A DNA stretch of 64,000 nucleotides from UBA3824 sp002393195 (GTDB lineage Bacteria > Bacteroidota > Bacteroidia > Bacteroidales > UBA3824), in contig CAMOSO010000032.1 in NCBI GenBank assembly GCA_946624925.1, positions 1 to 64,000 of the forward strand, given 5' to 3'. A program made the translations under genes and the position numbers. How positions within the stretch are numbered: the first letter of the stretch is position 1; every line of letters starts with the position of its first letter. The notes under the pieces were generated by a model. That model ran no database searches. It had not been told where the DNA came from and saw only the letters and a list, made by a program, of their open reading frames with translations. Shown here piece by piece: positions 1 to 8,270 of the stretch.

Positions 1-64
1 TCATTCTGTTCAAACTCACACAAAAAATGTCAATTGCAAATTGCATCTGTTACTAATATCAATG

Positions 65-81
65 CTATACAATTTGTATAG
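65..81. promoter_or_regulatory. 17-bp palindrome upstream of the ORF6N gene
   Basis: Arms CTATACAA and TTGTATAG flank a single T, a perfect inverted repeat about 75 bp before the promoter of the next gene. It could be an operator or the end of an upstream transcript. Similar TATACAA half-sites recur in the inverted repeat at 55670-55712. Confidence 0.4.
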
Positions 82-156
82 TGTTATCTAACGCGTACAG
101 TTGCACTTCGAAATTGAACTTACAATTGATTTCTTTCTACTTTCACAAATTCTCCG

Positions 157-164
157 TACCTTTG
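157..164 (+). promoter_or_regulatory. Bacteroidota -7 element for the ORF6N gene
   Basis: TACCTTTG matches the TAnnTTTG consensus of the primary Bacteroidota sigma factor and lies 30 bp before the ATG at 194. No convincing TTTG element is seen 19-21 bp upstream. Confidence 0.6.
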
Positions 165-193
165 CCGTTACAAAAGCAAAAAACATACACACA

Positions 194-1090
194 ATGCCCG
201 ACAACTCGTTACAAACCATCAACATCGAAAACAAAATCCTCGTAATCCGTGGACAGCAAGTGATGCTCGACCGCGATTTGGCGGAATTGTATGGTGTGGA
301 GACAAAAGTTCTCAACCAAGCCGTCAAAAGAAACATCGAGAGATTCCCCGAAAGGTTCATGTTTCGATTGAATGAAAACGAATTTCATTTTTTGAGGTCA
401 CAAATTGTGACCTCAAAAACAGAAACTCGCGGCGGACGTCAGTATCTCCCCTACGCCTTTAGTGAGCAAGGTTGCGCGATGTTAAGTGCAGTGCTCAAAA
501 GCGAAACTGCCATCCAAGTCAGCATCAAGATAATGGATGCCTTTGTAGCAATGCGCCATTTCCTACAAAACAACGCTCAAATCTTTGCCGAACTCAAATC
601 AGTGCGCCAACATCAAATCGAAACTGACGTCCATCTCAACGAGACTAACCTCCGCATTGACGAACTCTTTGACCGTATGGACAAATACGCAATCGACGAT
701 ACTCAGGGCATATTCTTTCAAGGACAAATCTTTGACGCATACGCCAAATTTGAGAGTTTTTTGCAATCCGCCACAAAGGAGATTGTCTTGATAGACAACT
801 ACGTGGATTTAAGCGTATTACAACGCCTCACCAAAAAGCAACCGGGCGTTAACGTTACCATCTACACCCAACATACAAATCGGCTCAATACACAAGATGT
901 CAACGCCTTCAACGCCCAATACCCTACCCTAACAGTCAGGCAAACCACCACAATGCACGATCGTTTTCTGATTATCGACAACACCATCCTTTACCACATC
1001 GGCGCATCACTCAAAGACTTAGGCAAAAAGTGCTTTGCATTTGAAATATTGGATTCATCGCTGATAACGGCAATAATGGGAAACTTGTAA
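194..1090 (+). CDS. ORF6N-domain DNA-binding protein with C-terminal PLD-like domain
   Basis: The N-terminal half (about residues 10-130) carries an ORF6N domain with the core VMLDRDLAELYGVETKVLNQ and the family hallmark LRSQIVTSK. The middle is helical (about 130-185). The C-terminal part has HDRFLIIDN and GASLKDLGKK, resembling a phospholipase-D-like fold with one HxR...D half-motif. ORF6N proteins are common in Bacteroidota accessory regions and phages and are presumed DNA-binding; their job is not established. The ATG at 194 (298 aa) is preferred over the in-frame ATG at 101 because the -7 element at 157-164 lies between them. A 31-bp palindrome lies inside the gene. It heads an accessory block with hicAB and a restriction-modification operon. 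Confidence 0.85.
   Translation: MPDNSLQTINIENKILVIRGQQVMLDRDLAELYGVETKVLNQAVKRNIERFPERFMFRLNENEFHFLRSQIVTSKTETRGGRQYLPYAFSEQGCAMLSAVLKSETAIQVSIKIMDAFVAMRHFLQNNAQIFAELKSVRQHQIETDVHLNETNLRIDELFDRMDKYAIDDTQGIFFQGQIFDAYAKFESFLQSATKEIVLIDNYVDLSVLQRLTKKQPGVNVTIYTQHTNRLNTQDVNAFNAQYPTLTVRQTTTMHDRFLIIDNTILYHIGASLKDLGKKCFAFEILDSSLITAIMGNL
389..419. repeat. 31-bp palindrome inside the ORF6N coding sequence
   Basis: Two perfect 15-nt arms (TTTTTGAGGTCACAA and its complement) surround a single A. The site encodes the LRSQIVTSK hallmark of the ORF6N domain. The core GTCACAAATTGTGAC is nearly repeated in the hairpin at 1822-1848 (GTCGCAAATTGTGAC). It may be an internal operator or an mRNA hairpin. Confidence 0.8.
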
Positions 1091-1097
1091 AACTTTT

Positions 1098-1130
1098 TTT
1101 TGCAATCCCCAAAAATTCTCAGTACCTTTG
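1098..1130 (+). promoter_or_regulatory. Promoter of hicA-hicB
   Basis: A TTTTG element (1098-1102) and TACCTTTG (1123-1130) are separated by 20 bp, the spacing expected for the Bacteroidota primary sigma factor. The predicted start, near 1137, gives a leader of only about 20 nt before hicA. Confidence 0.75.
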
Positions 1131-1158
1131 CCCTTGTCTAATGTAAGGAAAAATTATT

Positions 1159-1413
1159 ATGAGCAAAAACGACAAAATTATAGAACGTTTTAAAAACTTG
1201 CCCAAAGATTTTACGTTTGACGAAATGGAGAAACTACTAACCATTTTCGGCTACGAGAAAACCCATAAGGGCAAGACATCAGGGTCGCGGGTGATGTTCA
1301 AGAAGAACAACGGTTCTCCAATCTTGCTACACAAACCGCATCCCGGAAACATTATAAAAGATTATGCTTTAAAACAAGTATATGAGATTTTGGCAAACGA
1401 AGGTTTAATTTAA
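1159..1413 (+). CDS. hicA: HicA-family mRNA interferase toxin
   Basis: This 84-residue protein has the HicA fold pattern: an N-terminal helix, a strand containing SGSRVMF, and the catalytic-histidine segment LLHKPHPGN (about residues 58-66). HicA toxins have a dsRBD-like fold and cleave mRNA and tmRNA. The toxin gene comes first and hicB follows after 12 bp, the usual hicAB order. The length is normal and no inactivating change is seen. The promoter lies just upstream and two terminator hairpins follow hicB, so the pair looks like a complete, self-contained module. Free toxin would inhibit translation until bound by the next gene product. Confidence 0.85.
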   Translation: MSKNDKIIERFKNLPKDFTFDEMEKLLTIFGYEKTHKGKTSGSRVMFKKNNGSPILLHKPHPGNIIKDYALKQVYEILANEGLI

Positions 1414-1425
1414 TAACTTTGAACT

Positions 1426-1764
1426 ATGAACACACTTACATATAACGGCTACACCGGCTCGGTAGAGTTTTCAGAAGAAGACAATGTATTTTTTGGAAAA
1501 TTGGAAGGCATCAACGCCCTTGTAAACTACGAAGGGGAGAGCGTTACAGAACTCAAAAACGCCTTCAAAGAAGCGGTTACCGACTATTTGGAGTTTTGCA
1601 AGGCGGAGGGCATCACACCCGAAAAACCCTATTCAGGCAAGTTGGACATCATTGTAACGCCCGAAATCCACAACACCATAGCACGTTTGGCGCATAAAAA
1701 TGGCATATCTATCAACGCTTTTGTAAATTCGGCAATCGAAAAACAAATAGGTGTTTTTGCATAA
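1426..1764 (+). CDS. hicB: HicB-family antitoxin
   Basis: A 112-residue protein with the two parts typical of HicB: an N-terminal degraded RNase-H-like domain (YNGYTGSVEFSEEDNVFFGK, then an EGESVTELKNAF helix) and a C-terminal ribbon-helix-helix DNA-binding segment (about residues 68-110; TPEIHNTIARLAHKNGIS then AFVNSAIEKQ). HicB binds and neutralizes HicA and usually represses its own promoter through the RHH domain. It lies 12 bp after hicA and is co-transcribed. The likely operator is the promoter region at 1098-1150, but no clear inverted repeat is visible there. Confidence 0.85.
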   Translation: MNTLTYNGYTGSVEFSEEDNVFFGKLEGINALVNYEGESVTELKNAFKEAVTDYLEFCKAEGITPEKPYSGKLDIIVTPEIHNTIARLAHKNGISINAFVNSAIEKQIGVFA

Positions 1765-1773
1765 CATTTCAGT

Positions 1774-1805
1774 TTTGAAAGTGGTCGATTTTGACCACTT
1801 TCAAA
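1774..1805 (+). terminator. Hairpin terminator after hicB
   Basis: A perfect 13-bp stem (TTTGAAAGTGGTC and its complement) with a 6-nt loop, starting 10 bp after the hicB stop and followed by a T-rich tract. Confidence 0.75.
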
Positions 1806-1821
1806 TTTTAAAAACATTTTT

Positions 1822-1856
1822 TAGGTGGTCGCAAATTGTGACCACCTATATTTTTT
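1822..1856 (+). terminator. Second hairpin terminator after hicB
   Basis: A 9-bp stem (TAGGTGGTC and its complement) around a loop of GCAAATTGT, then ATTTTTTC. With the preceding hairpin it forms a tandem terminator, and both stems contain GTGGTC. Its core resembles the palindrome at 389-419. Confidence 0.7.
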
Positions 1857-1878
1857 CTCCACCTTCCAAAAACTTTTT

Positions 1879-1911
1879 TTTTGCATTTCCCAAAAATTCT
1901 CCGTACCTTTG
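1879..1911 (+). promoter_or_regulatory. Promoter of the structured RNA upstream of the R-M operon
   Basis: TTTTG ending at 1883 and TACCTTTG at 1904-1911 are 20 bp apart, a near-ideal Bacteroidota promoter. The transcript would start near 1918, about 350 nt before the first methyltransferase codon. Confidence 0.75.
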
Positions 1912-1917
1912 CACTTG

Positions 1918-2227
1918 CATCGACGACCGATATTTCAGCCGGCGGGCAACTACATATTGAAAGGCGTTACTTCGCGCTTTGTTTTTTGAACAATTTGAAA
2001 CTTAGGAACTTTTAAATTACCAATCGAAAACAATGCAGAGTGTAATGCCACGGGTTGTGTATTTACTTCCCGTAGTGTGCTGTGGGTAGCATATACCCAT
2101 TTGCACACTTATGGGTGTATATATGCTAACAAAGCGTGGTGTTTCTGTGCAAGTCCATTGGTAAAGGCTTCCCTAAGTGCCTAAATTGTTGGACAGAACG
2201 GAAGTAAAAGCACCCCGCTTTTTTTAT
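1918..2227 (+). ncRNA. Structured non-coding RNA with terminator, upstream of R-M operon
   Basis: No convincing gene lies here, but the region after the promoter is full of pairing. There is a small hairpin (2050-2054 with 2069-2073). A long stem pairs 2087-2100 (TAGCATATACCCAT) with 2111-2128. A 3' hairpin pairs 2134-2144 (GCGTGGTGTTT) with 2208-2218 (AAGCACCCCGC) and is followed at once by seven T residues, a factor-independent terminator. The overall look, a roughly 200-nt AT/GC-balanced RNA ending in a U-run, fits an abundant Bacteroidales small RNA such as the 6S-like Bacteroidales-1 motif, but this family match is from memory and uncertain. Because no other promoter is visible before 2268, it may also act as an attenuating leader of the R-M operon. 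Confidence 0.6.
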
Positions 2228-2267
2228 GTCAGTTTAACAAGGAAAAATAATTGCCGAGTTCGGGTGT

Positions 2268-3038
2268 TTGGCGGAGAAAAATGTTGTTTTGGAACAAAAA
2301 CAAATAGACATAAATTCGTCAATGCTATTGAACGGCGATTGTGTAAAAATGATGAGTTCATTTCCTGAAAAAAGTATCGACTGCATCATTACAGACCCGC
2401 CGTACAATATAGGATTATTTATGCACGAACGAAATACAAACTTGAACAAAATGCGTGCAAACCAATTTGCCTATGCAGGTTGGGATAATTTAGAATACAC
2501 GGAATGGAAACAAAATATGACACGTTTCTTAAAACAATGTTCAAGAGTGTTAAAAAAAAAGGCAACATTAATAATGTTTATGTCTGTTATCAAGGTCGCT
2601 GATATTTTAAATCTTGCAACAAAGTACGGCTTTTATTATAAAACAACAGGCATTTGGCATAAGACAAATCCAATGCCACGTAATATGAATTTGCATTTTG
2701 TAAATTCAATTGAATGTTGGATTTATTTTATCTATGATGGCACGACAGGTACTTTCAATAACGAAGGAAAGGTTAAACACGATTTTTTGGAATCTTCTGT
2801 TTGCCCTTTGTCAGAAAAAAAATATGGGAAACATCCAACCCAAAAGCCATTGTCAATTCTAAAAGAACTAATTAAAAGTGTAACCAATCCTAATGATATT
2901 GTTTTAGATCCATTTATGGGTAGTGGTTCTACGTGTGTTGCTGCGACACAACTAAAACGCAGATACATTGGGATTGAGTTAAATAAAGAATACTACGAGA
3001 TTGCAAAATCTCGAATTAAAGAAGTGGAGGAAATATGA
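2268..3038 (+). CDS. DNA amino-methyltransferase, beta class (probable N6-adenine)
   Basis: The catalytic motif IV, TDPPYNIG (about residues 42-49), precedes the AdoMet-binding motif I, DPFMGSGSTC (about 213-222), with the target-recognition region between, which defines the beta class of amino-methyltransferases. DPPY is usual for N6-adenine methylation. The HPTQKP segment is also typical. Taking the TTG at 2268 gives 256 aa; an ATG at 2322 just before LLNGDC is an alternative and would still keep all motifs. Its stop overlaps the start of the cytosine methyltransferase by 4 bp (ATGA), indicating translational coupling. It presumably protects one strand or form of the operon's target site. 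The gene is AT-rich compared with ileS downstream, suggesting acquisition. Confidence 0.85.
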   Translation: MAEKNVVLEQKQIDINSSMLLNGDCVKMMSSFPEKSIDCIITDPPYNIGLFMHERNTNLNKMRANQFAYAGWDNLEYTEWKQNMTRFLKQCSRVLKKKATLIMFMSVIKVADILNLATKYGFYYKTTGIWHKTNPMPRNMNLHFVNSIECWIYFIYDGTTGTFNNEGKVKHDFLESSVCPLSEKKYGKHPTQKPLSILKELIKSVTNPNDIVLDPFMGSGSTCVAATQLKRRYIGIELNKEYYEIAKSRIKEVEEI

Positions 3039-4084
3039 TAGTAGGAGATTTGTTTGCAGGTGTCGGTGGTATGTCCGAGGGATTCAAAATGGCGGGTTTT
3101 GATATTGCCTTTGCCGTGGAATTTGACAAAGATATTGCATACGCATATTCAATGAATCACAAAGAAACAGATGTGTATGCTGACGACATATGTAATCTTG
3201 ATGTAAAAGAACTACATAAAAAACATCCGCAAATTGACGTAATAATTGGAGGACCACCGTGTCAAGGTTTTTCGCAAAAAGGCAAACGACTCAATATCAA
3301 TGATAAACGGAATTATTTATTCAGACAATATGTTCGTTTTGTAGAAGAATTCAAGCCCAAATATTTTGTATTGGAAAATGTTCCAAACATTATTACAACT
3401 TCCAATGGATATTTTAAAGACCAAATCATCCAAGAGTTTGAAAAATTGGGTTATGTCGTTAAGTATGGTGTACTTAAAGCGTCTGACTTTGGTGTGCCGC
3501 AAGATAGGCACAGAGCGGTGTTCTTAGGTGAATTGTCAGAGAACACCTTGTCATTGCCGCAACCTTCGGGAGTTCGCACGACGGTAAAAGATGCAATTTA
3601 TGACTTACCATTTATTGCATCAGGCGAAGGAAACGAACAAGATGTGTATGACAAACAACCAACCTCAGAATATCAAAAAGAACTAAGAGGTGATTGCAAA
3701 GTATTACACAATCACGTATCAACGGCACATTCTAAAATCGCTTTGGAACGGTTGGCATTAATTCCCAAGGGGGCTGGCAAAGAAGTTTTGCCTCCTGAAC
3801 ATCGAACAAAATCAATATATAGTGGCACTTGGTCTCGATTATTGGAGGACGGTGTTGCAGCCACAATTACAACTCGTTTCGACACTCCATCGTCGGGTCG
3901 ATTCACTCATCCCATATTGAATAGATGTTTAACGGTGAGAGAGGCTGCACGAATACAATCATTCCCTGATAGTTTTATTTTTTACGGAACTAAAACTATT
4001 CAAATGAAGGAAGTTGGCAACGCTGTACCACCATTTTTAGCAAGAGCAATAGCATACGAAATACTGAAAAACGAACAAAAATAA
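3035..4084 (+). CDS. DNA (cytosine-5)-methyltransferase
   Basis: All major C5-methyltransferase motifs are present in order: motif I DLFAGVGGMSEGF (residues 5-17), the catalytic GGPPCQGFSQ with Cys76, ENV motif VLENVPN (Glu115), motif VIII-like TITTRFD, and motif X GNAVPPFLARAIA near the C-terminus. At 349 aa it is a typical bacterial enzyme with a short target-recognition region (about 200-290). It methylates C5 of cytosine in a DNA target that cannot be read from the sequence. It overlaps the preceding methyltransferase by 4 bp and is followed 5 bp later by the McrB-like gene, so all four R-M genes form one operon. Confidence 0.92.
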   Translation: MIVGDLFAGVGGMSEGFKMAGFDIAFAVEFDKDIAYAYSMNHKETDVYADDICNLDVKELHKKHPQIDVIIGGPPCQGFSQKGKRLNINDKRNYLFRQYVRFVEEFKPKYFVLENVPNIITTSNGYFKDQIIQEFEKLGYVVKYGVLKASDFGVPQDRHRAVFLGELSENTLSLPQPSGVRTTVKDAIYDLPFIASGEGNEQDVYDKQPTSEYQKELRGDCKVLHNHVSTAHSKIALERLALIPKGAGKEVLPPEHRTKSIYSGTWSRLLEDGVAATITTRFDTPSSGRFTHPILNRCLTVREAARIQSFPDSFIFYGTKTIQMKEVGNAVPPFLARAIAYEILKNEQK

Positions 4085-4089
4085 TCACT

Positions 4090-6057
4090 ATGGCAGTATA
4101 TCCTCAACAACTAAGACCGCGCGAAGAATTGAATTTGCGCTTAGGCATCAAATCCTCGTTGCCGCAACAGCGCACCCTGATTGCTTCGTTGTTTGTAATA
4201 TATATTGCAAACAATAGGCTGCCGAATGTAGTTTATTCGGCAGAGCAAACACAAAATGGTAATATTACCATCAAATTGACTGACGAGTTGGCGCAAAAAA
4301 TAAATGCGAAATATGAAAATCTTTCTTTGCCTCAACTAATAGAGAAGTCGCCATTATTCACTTCGCAAATAGAGTCATTGCAAGTAGGAATCGAGTTGTT
4401 TTTTCATCTAGGCAAAATTGATTTTGCGAGACCAAATGTTGCGGAACGTACAGGTAATAATCGTTATCAGAAAAAAATATCATTTGCAACAAATATGATA
4501 CTGATTGACTTGTTGATATCAAGTCATTCAGATGAAGAAGTGCGTTCCCTTTTGGTGTCTTGGTTGAATGACAGGGTTAACAATTCAAATTTAGAAAAGA
4601 AGTTGTGTTTGATGCTGAATACTTTTACAGAAGAAACACAATTCAAAATTCGCGACAACAACGGATCCGAGATTATTTTCAATCAAGAAGGTGTTTACTC
4701 TGCAATATTTGCATCTAATGAAGTGTCAAGTAAAGATAAAAACGAGCCTGTGGGACCTTTTAGAGTGTACAAATCATTTCTATCATCAGGAATACACCCC
4801 TTTATCATAGAAAACAGGCAAACAATTCACTTAAAAAATGAGACTAATCAGGACGAATTAAAGCGTTACTCTGAGATGGTTAATACCTCATTGTCTTTAA
4901 TTCCGAGAAGAAGCATTGTTACCCAAGAAATTACGGTAGATAATGATATTGATGATAGTGAAACTACACAACCACAGCAAAACACTAATGAAATCACCTC
5001 TCCCCTCCCCCACCAACAAATCTTCTACGGTGCGCCCGGTACTGGCAAATCTCACACCATAAAATGTGAAGTAGAAGGAAAAAATCTTCCGCATATCCGC
5101 ACCACGTTTCATCCCGACAGCGACTATTCCACTTTTGTGGGCGCGTACAAACCAACAACTATCGATGTGCCTATGCGCGATGTGTCGGGACATATAATCG
5201 TGGAGGGCGGCAATCAAGTGATTGAGAAAAAAATCATCTACACCTTTGTCCCTCAGGCGTTTTTGAAGGCGTATGTGGCGGCGTGGTCCAATCTAAACGA
5301 ACCGTTTTTCCTTATCATCGAGGAAATCAACCGTGGCAACTGCGCCCAAATCTTCGGCGACCTTTTCCAACTTTTGGACCGCAACAGTGAGGGCATTTCC
5401 GACTATCCCGTAACAAGCGACGATGACATCAGGCGTTACCTCAACTCCAAATTTTCGGCTCTCAACGACTCTCAGCGAGCCAACATCCCCGACGAGATAC
5501 TTTCGGGAGAGAAAATGCTCCTGCCCCGAAACCTCTACATCTGGGCAACGATGAACACTAGCGACCAAAGCCTGTTCCCCATCGACAGTGCATTCAAGCG
5601 TCGTTGGGACTGGACTTATATCCCCATCAAGCAACACGATGAAGGATATAGAATCAAGATAGACACCGTTACCTACGACTGGTGGGGGTTCTTGGAAAAA
5701 ATAAACCAAGTGATAGGTACAACGACAAGTTCTGAGGACAAGAAACTTGGCTACTTCTTCGTGAAAGCCGAAAACAAAGAAATCGGAGCAGATAAGTTTG
5801 TCAGCAAAGTGTTGTTCTATCTGTGGAACGATGTGTTCAAGAACCACGGTTTTGATAACCCCATCTTCAGCCGTGGCGAGAACAATACGTTCGATTTCTC
5901 TGATTTCTTCAAGAAAGACGGAACACCAGAAACAAGCATGGTGAACCTCTTCCTGCGGAAGTTGGATGAAACCATCGACAAGGACAATTCCTTTGAGAAT
6001 AAACCAACGGCGGAAGCGGAAGCTGAACCTGACCAGCCAGCAGAGAACGAAGAATGA
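4090..6057 (+). CDS. McrB-like AAA+ NTPase subunit of LlaJI-type restriction system
   Basis: The C-terminal half is an McrB-family motor: Walker A GAPGTGKSHT (about residue 315), the family segment TTFHPDSDYSTFVGAYKP, Walker B FFLIIEEINRGN (about 406) and MNTSDQSLFPIDSAFKRRWD, which includes sensor and arginine-finger residues. The first 300 residues match nothing recognised and probably hold the DNA-recognition domain. In McrBC and LlaJI systems this subunit hydrolyses nucleotide, translocates DNA and activates the nuclease subunit. Base composition changes within the gene: the N-terminal part is AT-rich like the methyltransferases, the AAA+ part is richer in GC from about 4985 on. The last codons overlap the nuclease gene by 4 bp. 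Confidence 0.85.
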   Translation: MAVYPQQLRPREELNLRLGIKSSLPQQRTLIASLFVIYIANNRLPNVVYSAEQTQNGNITIKLTDELAQKINAKYENLSLPQLIEKSPLFTSQIESLQVGIELFFHLGKIDFARPNVAERTGNNRYQKKISFATNMILIDLLISSHSDEEVRSLLVSWLNDRVNNSNLEKKLCLMLNTFTEETQFKIRDNNGSEIIFNQEGVYSAIFASNEVSSKDKNEPVGPFRVYKSFLSSGIHPFIIENRQTIHLKNETNQDELKRYSEMVNTSLSLIPRRSIVTQEITVDNDIDDSETTQPQQNTNEITSPLPHQQIFYGAPGTGKSHTIKCEVEGKNLPHIRTTFHPDSDYSTFVGAYKPTTIDVPMRDVSGHIIVEGGNQVIEKKIIYTFVPQAFLKAYVAAWSNLNEPFFLIIEEINRGNCAQIFGDLFQLLDRNSEGISDYPVTSDDDIRRYLNSKFSALNDSQRANIPDEILSGEKMLLPRNLYIWATMNTSDQSLFPIDSAFKRRWDWTYIPIKQHDEGYRIKIDTVTYDWWGFLEKINQVIGTTTSSEDKKLGYFFVKAENKEIGADKFVSKVLFYLWNDVFKNHGFDNPIFSRGENNTFDFSDFFKKDGTPETSMVNLFLRKLDETIDKDNSFENKPTAEAEAEPDQPAENEE

Positions 6058-8270
6058 GAATATTGATAGAAGAACATCCGTACCCTGCCACCGAAGAAAT
6101 ACTGAAGGTGGTTAGTGAACTTGGCCCTACGATTGGTGTCAAGGGTACTGTGAGTGTGGGCTATATAGGTTATTACTACAATACCCACATTCACGACTGT
6201 GTGTTCATTCTGCCAAAAGTTTTGCTTGATGAGAATGGTCTTGCCATGCCTGGCAAACACCGTCCGGAAGACATCGTTCACCTCGAAAAAGAAAGCAATC
6301 CGCTGAGCGAAGAGGAACGGAAGTTCATCTATGAACTCTCAGTATGGATATACCGTGCCATCAGCGTGTTCAAGGAGCGGAACCAAGACAGCAAGATTGT
6401 ATTGCATGAACGAGTGGCACAGATAGGTCATGGCCAACGGAGACTAAGCAATACCTTCCTCGACATCCTGCTCTCGTTGATACAATTCAACCGCGACAAT
6501 CAGGATTTCTTCTTCTTCACCATCAAGAACCTGCACAGTGGTCATAACAAAATCAACTGGACGAAGACCATTGCCCATTCGCAGGCTTACATGCAGAGCG
6601 GTCAGCCCATCTACCTCAGTCCCGTGAACAAACGACGGCAGGGGAACTTCGACGAGGAGTTGATGGTCATCTACTTCTCCATCTTGAACTACATCCACAA
6701 GGAGTATGGCTTTCCATTCGAGACGGAATGCCACTACGACATCATCAACGACCATCAGTTCAAGAGTTATCTGTATGGAATGGGCAAAGCCAGGCTGCAG
6801 CAGATAAAGTACAAGTATTTTTCCGACAAGGCACTGGAACTGTGGGAACTGTGCTTTGCATTCTTTGATGAAGCAAGGCATATCGTCGTCAACACCAAGC
6901 AAAAGGAATACCTTTTGGTAAAGAACTTTGAAATTGTCTTTGAGGACATCATCGACGAACTCATTGGAAGTCGTAAGAATGAATTGCCAGAGGAACTGCA
7001 AGACCAGCCCGACGGCAAGCAGGTTGACCACATATACCGCTACAAGGCATTGACAGAGGCAAGCAGCGAGAACATCTACTACATCGGCGACTCGAAGTAT
7101 TACAAGAGAGACACCAAAATTGGCAAGGAGGCATTGTATAAGCAGTTTACCTATGCAAGAAACGTGGTACAGTGGAATCTCAATCTCTTCCTTGATGAAA
7201 CGAGAGCAGCTGAGCAGCAAGAAGAGGTGCGCAAGGGAACAGGAAAACTGCGTGACGAAGACACGGAGGGCTACAATATCATACCCAATTTCTTTATATC
7301 GGCTCAACAGCGCGACCTGCAGAAGCATAGCGACATCACTTGGGTTGACAAGGAGAACAAGGACTTTACCTCACGCCAATTCCATAATAGGCTGTTTGAC
7401 CGCGATACGCTGTTGGTGTGCCATTACGACGTGAACTTCCTCTATGTCATATCGCTATACGGCAGGAAGAATGAAGGGATGAAGTCGGCATGGCGTGAAA
7501 AGGTACGTGCACAGTTCAGGGAAGAGATACAAACCATGCTAGACCATCACTTCCAGTTCCACGTGATGACCCCACGGGAGCATGTGGATGGACAGGACGT
7601 GCTACAACAGAACTTCAAGGAGGTGTTGGGTAAGGTGTTTCAGCCATACCCGAAAGGCATCAACGGACAACGGTTCTATTCACTTGCATTGGAGAGGCCA
7701 GAAACTATCAAAGAAGACAAACTCAGGAAGGCTGTCATAGAAGAGAACAAGCGTGTAAAGGAGTTGTTGGAGCAGCACTTTGAGATATTGGAGTGCCAGA
7801 TTGGTCAAGACAGAAGGCAGGAACTAACCACGCCACCACCCGATGGGACTATCTATGCCAAGGAACAAGACTTGGCGCTGCTCATCACAAAAGAGGGCGT
7901 CAACTTTAACAATGCCATTCAGCAGATACAGGAAACAAAGAAAGTGGGCATAGCCTTGAAGATGGATGGTGCCGTGCTGCAACTTGTGGAAGGCTTCACA
8001 AAGGCACGGTATCTGATTATCCACAACAAGGGTGATAGATACAAGGTGTTCGGCTTCGACGGAAAAGGACCAAAACTCATTCCCGCCAGTGCCGCCCCAG
8101 ACATGGTTGTCACCAAGAAGGACGAAGCCTTATACTTGGTGTATCAGATTGATACCCAGTTAAGGTTCTATCTTGGAGAACTGGATTTCTCAGATGTTAT
8201 AAAAGGCGGCGAAGGGTATAATCCACAGTTGTTGCCATTGGCTAAAATTCAGAAACGTAGCGTATCATAA
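6054..8270 (+). CDS. LlaJI/McrC-like restriction endonuclease subunit
   Basis: A 738-residue protein directly coupled to the McrB-like gene by an ATGA overlap. The central region around residues 325-355 (KQVDHIYRY then IYYIGDSKYYKRDTKIGKEA) has the D...(D/E)xK-like signature of PD-(D/E)XK nucleases as found in McrC and LlaJI-family endonucleases. The N-terminal 300 residues probably contact the motor, and a C-terminal domain of about 200 residues is unrecognised. In LlaJI the McrB-like and McrC-like proteins together form the restriction enzyme, whereas the two methyltransferases modify opposite strands of an asymmetric site. I infer the same division of labour here, with the difference that one methyltransferase is of the amino type. 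Confidence 0.75.
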   Translation: MRILIEEHPYPATEEILKVVSELGPTIGVKGTVSVGYIGYYYNTHIHDCVFILPKVLLDENGLAMPGKHRPEDIVHLEKESNPLSEEERKFIYELSVWIYRAISVFKERNQDSKIVLHERVAQIGHGQRRLSNTFLDILLSLIQFNRDNQDFFFFTIKNLHSGHNKINWTKTIAHSQAYMQSGQPIYLSPVNKRRQGNFDEELMVIYFSILNYIHKEYGFPFETECHYDIINDHQFKSYLYGMGKARLQQIKYKYFSDKALELWELCFAFFDEARHIVVNTKQKEYLLVKNFEIVFEDIIDELIGSRKNELPEELQDQPDGKQVDHIYRYKALTEASSENIYYIGDSKYYKRDTKIGKEALYKQFTYARNVVQWNLNLFLDETRAAEQQEEVRKGTGKLRDEDTEGYNIIPNFFISAQQRDLQKHSDITWVDKENKDFTSRQFHNRLFDRDTLLVCHYDVNFLYVISLYGRKNEGMKSAWREKVRAQFREEIQTMLDHHFQFHVMTPREHVDGQDVLQQNFKEVLGKVFQPYPKGINGQRFYSLALERPETIKEDKLRKAVIEENKRVKELLEQHFEILECQIGQDRRQELTTPPPDGTIYAKEQDLALLITKEGVNFNNAIQQIQETKKVGIALKMDGAVLQLVEGFTKARYLIIHNKGDRYKVFGFDGKGPKLIPASAAPDMVVTKKDEALYLVYQIDTQLRFYLGELDFSDVIKGGEGYNPQLLPLAKIQKRSVS

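Noticed and set aside
3712..3906. Small minus-strand frames within the R-M genes as antisense regulators (C protein)
   Set aside because: No helix-turn-helix pattern is visible and no promoter; no controller protein gene was found in the operon.
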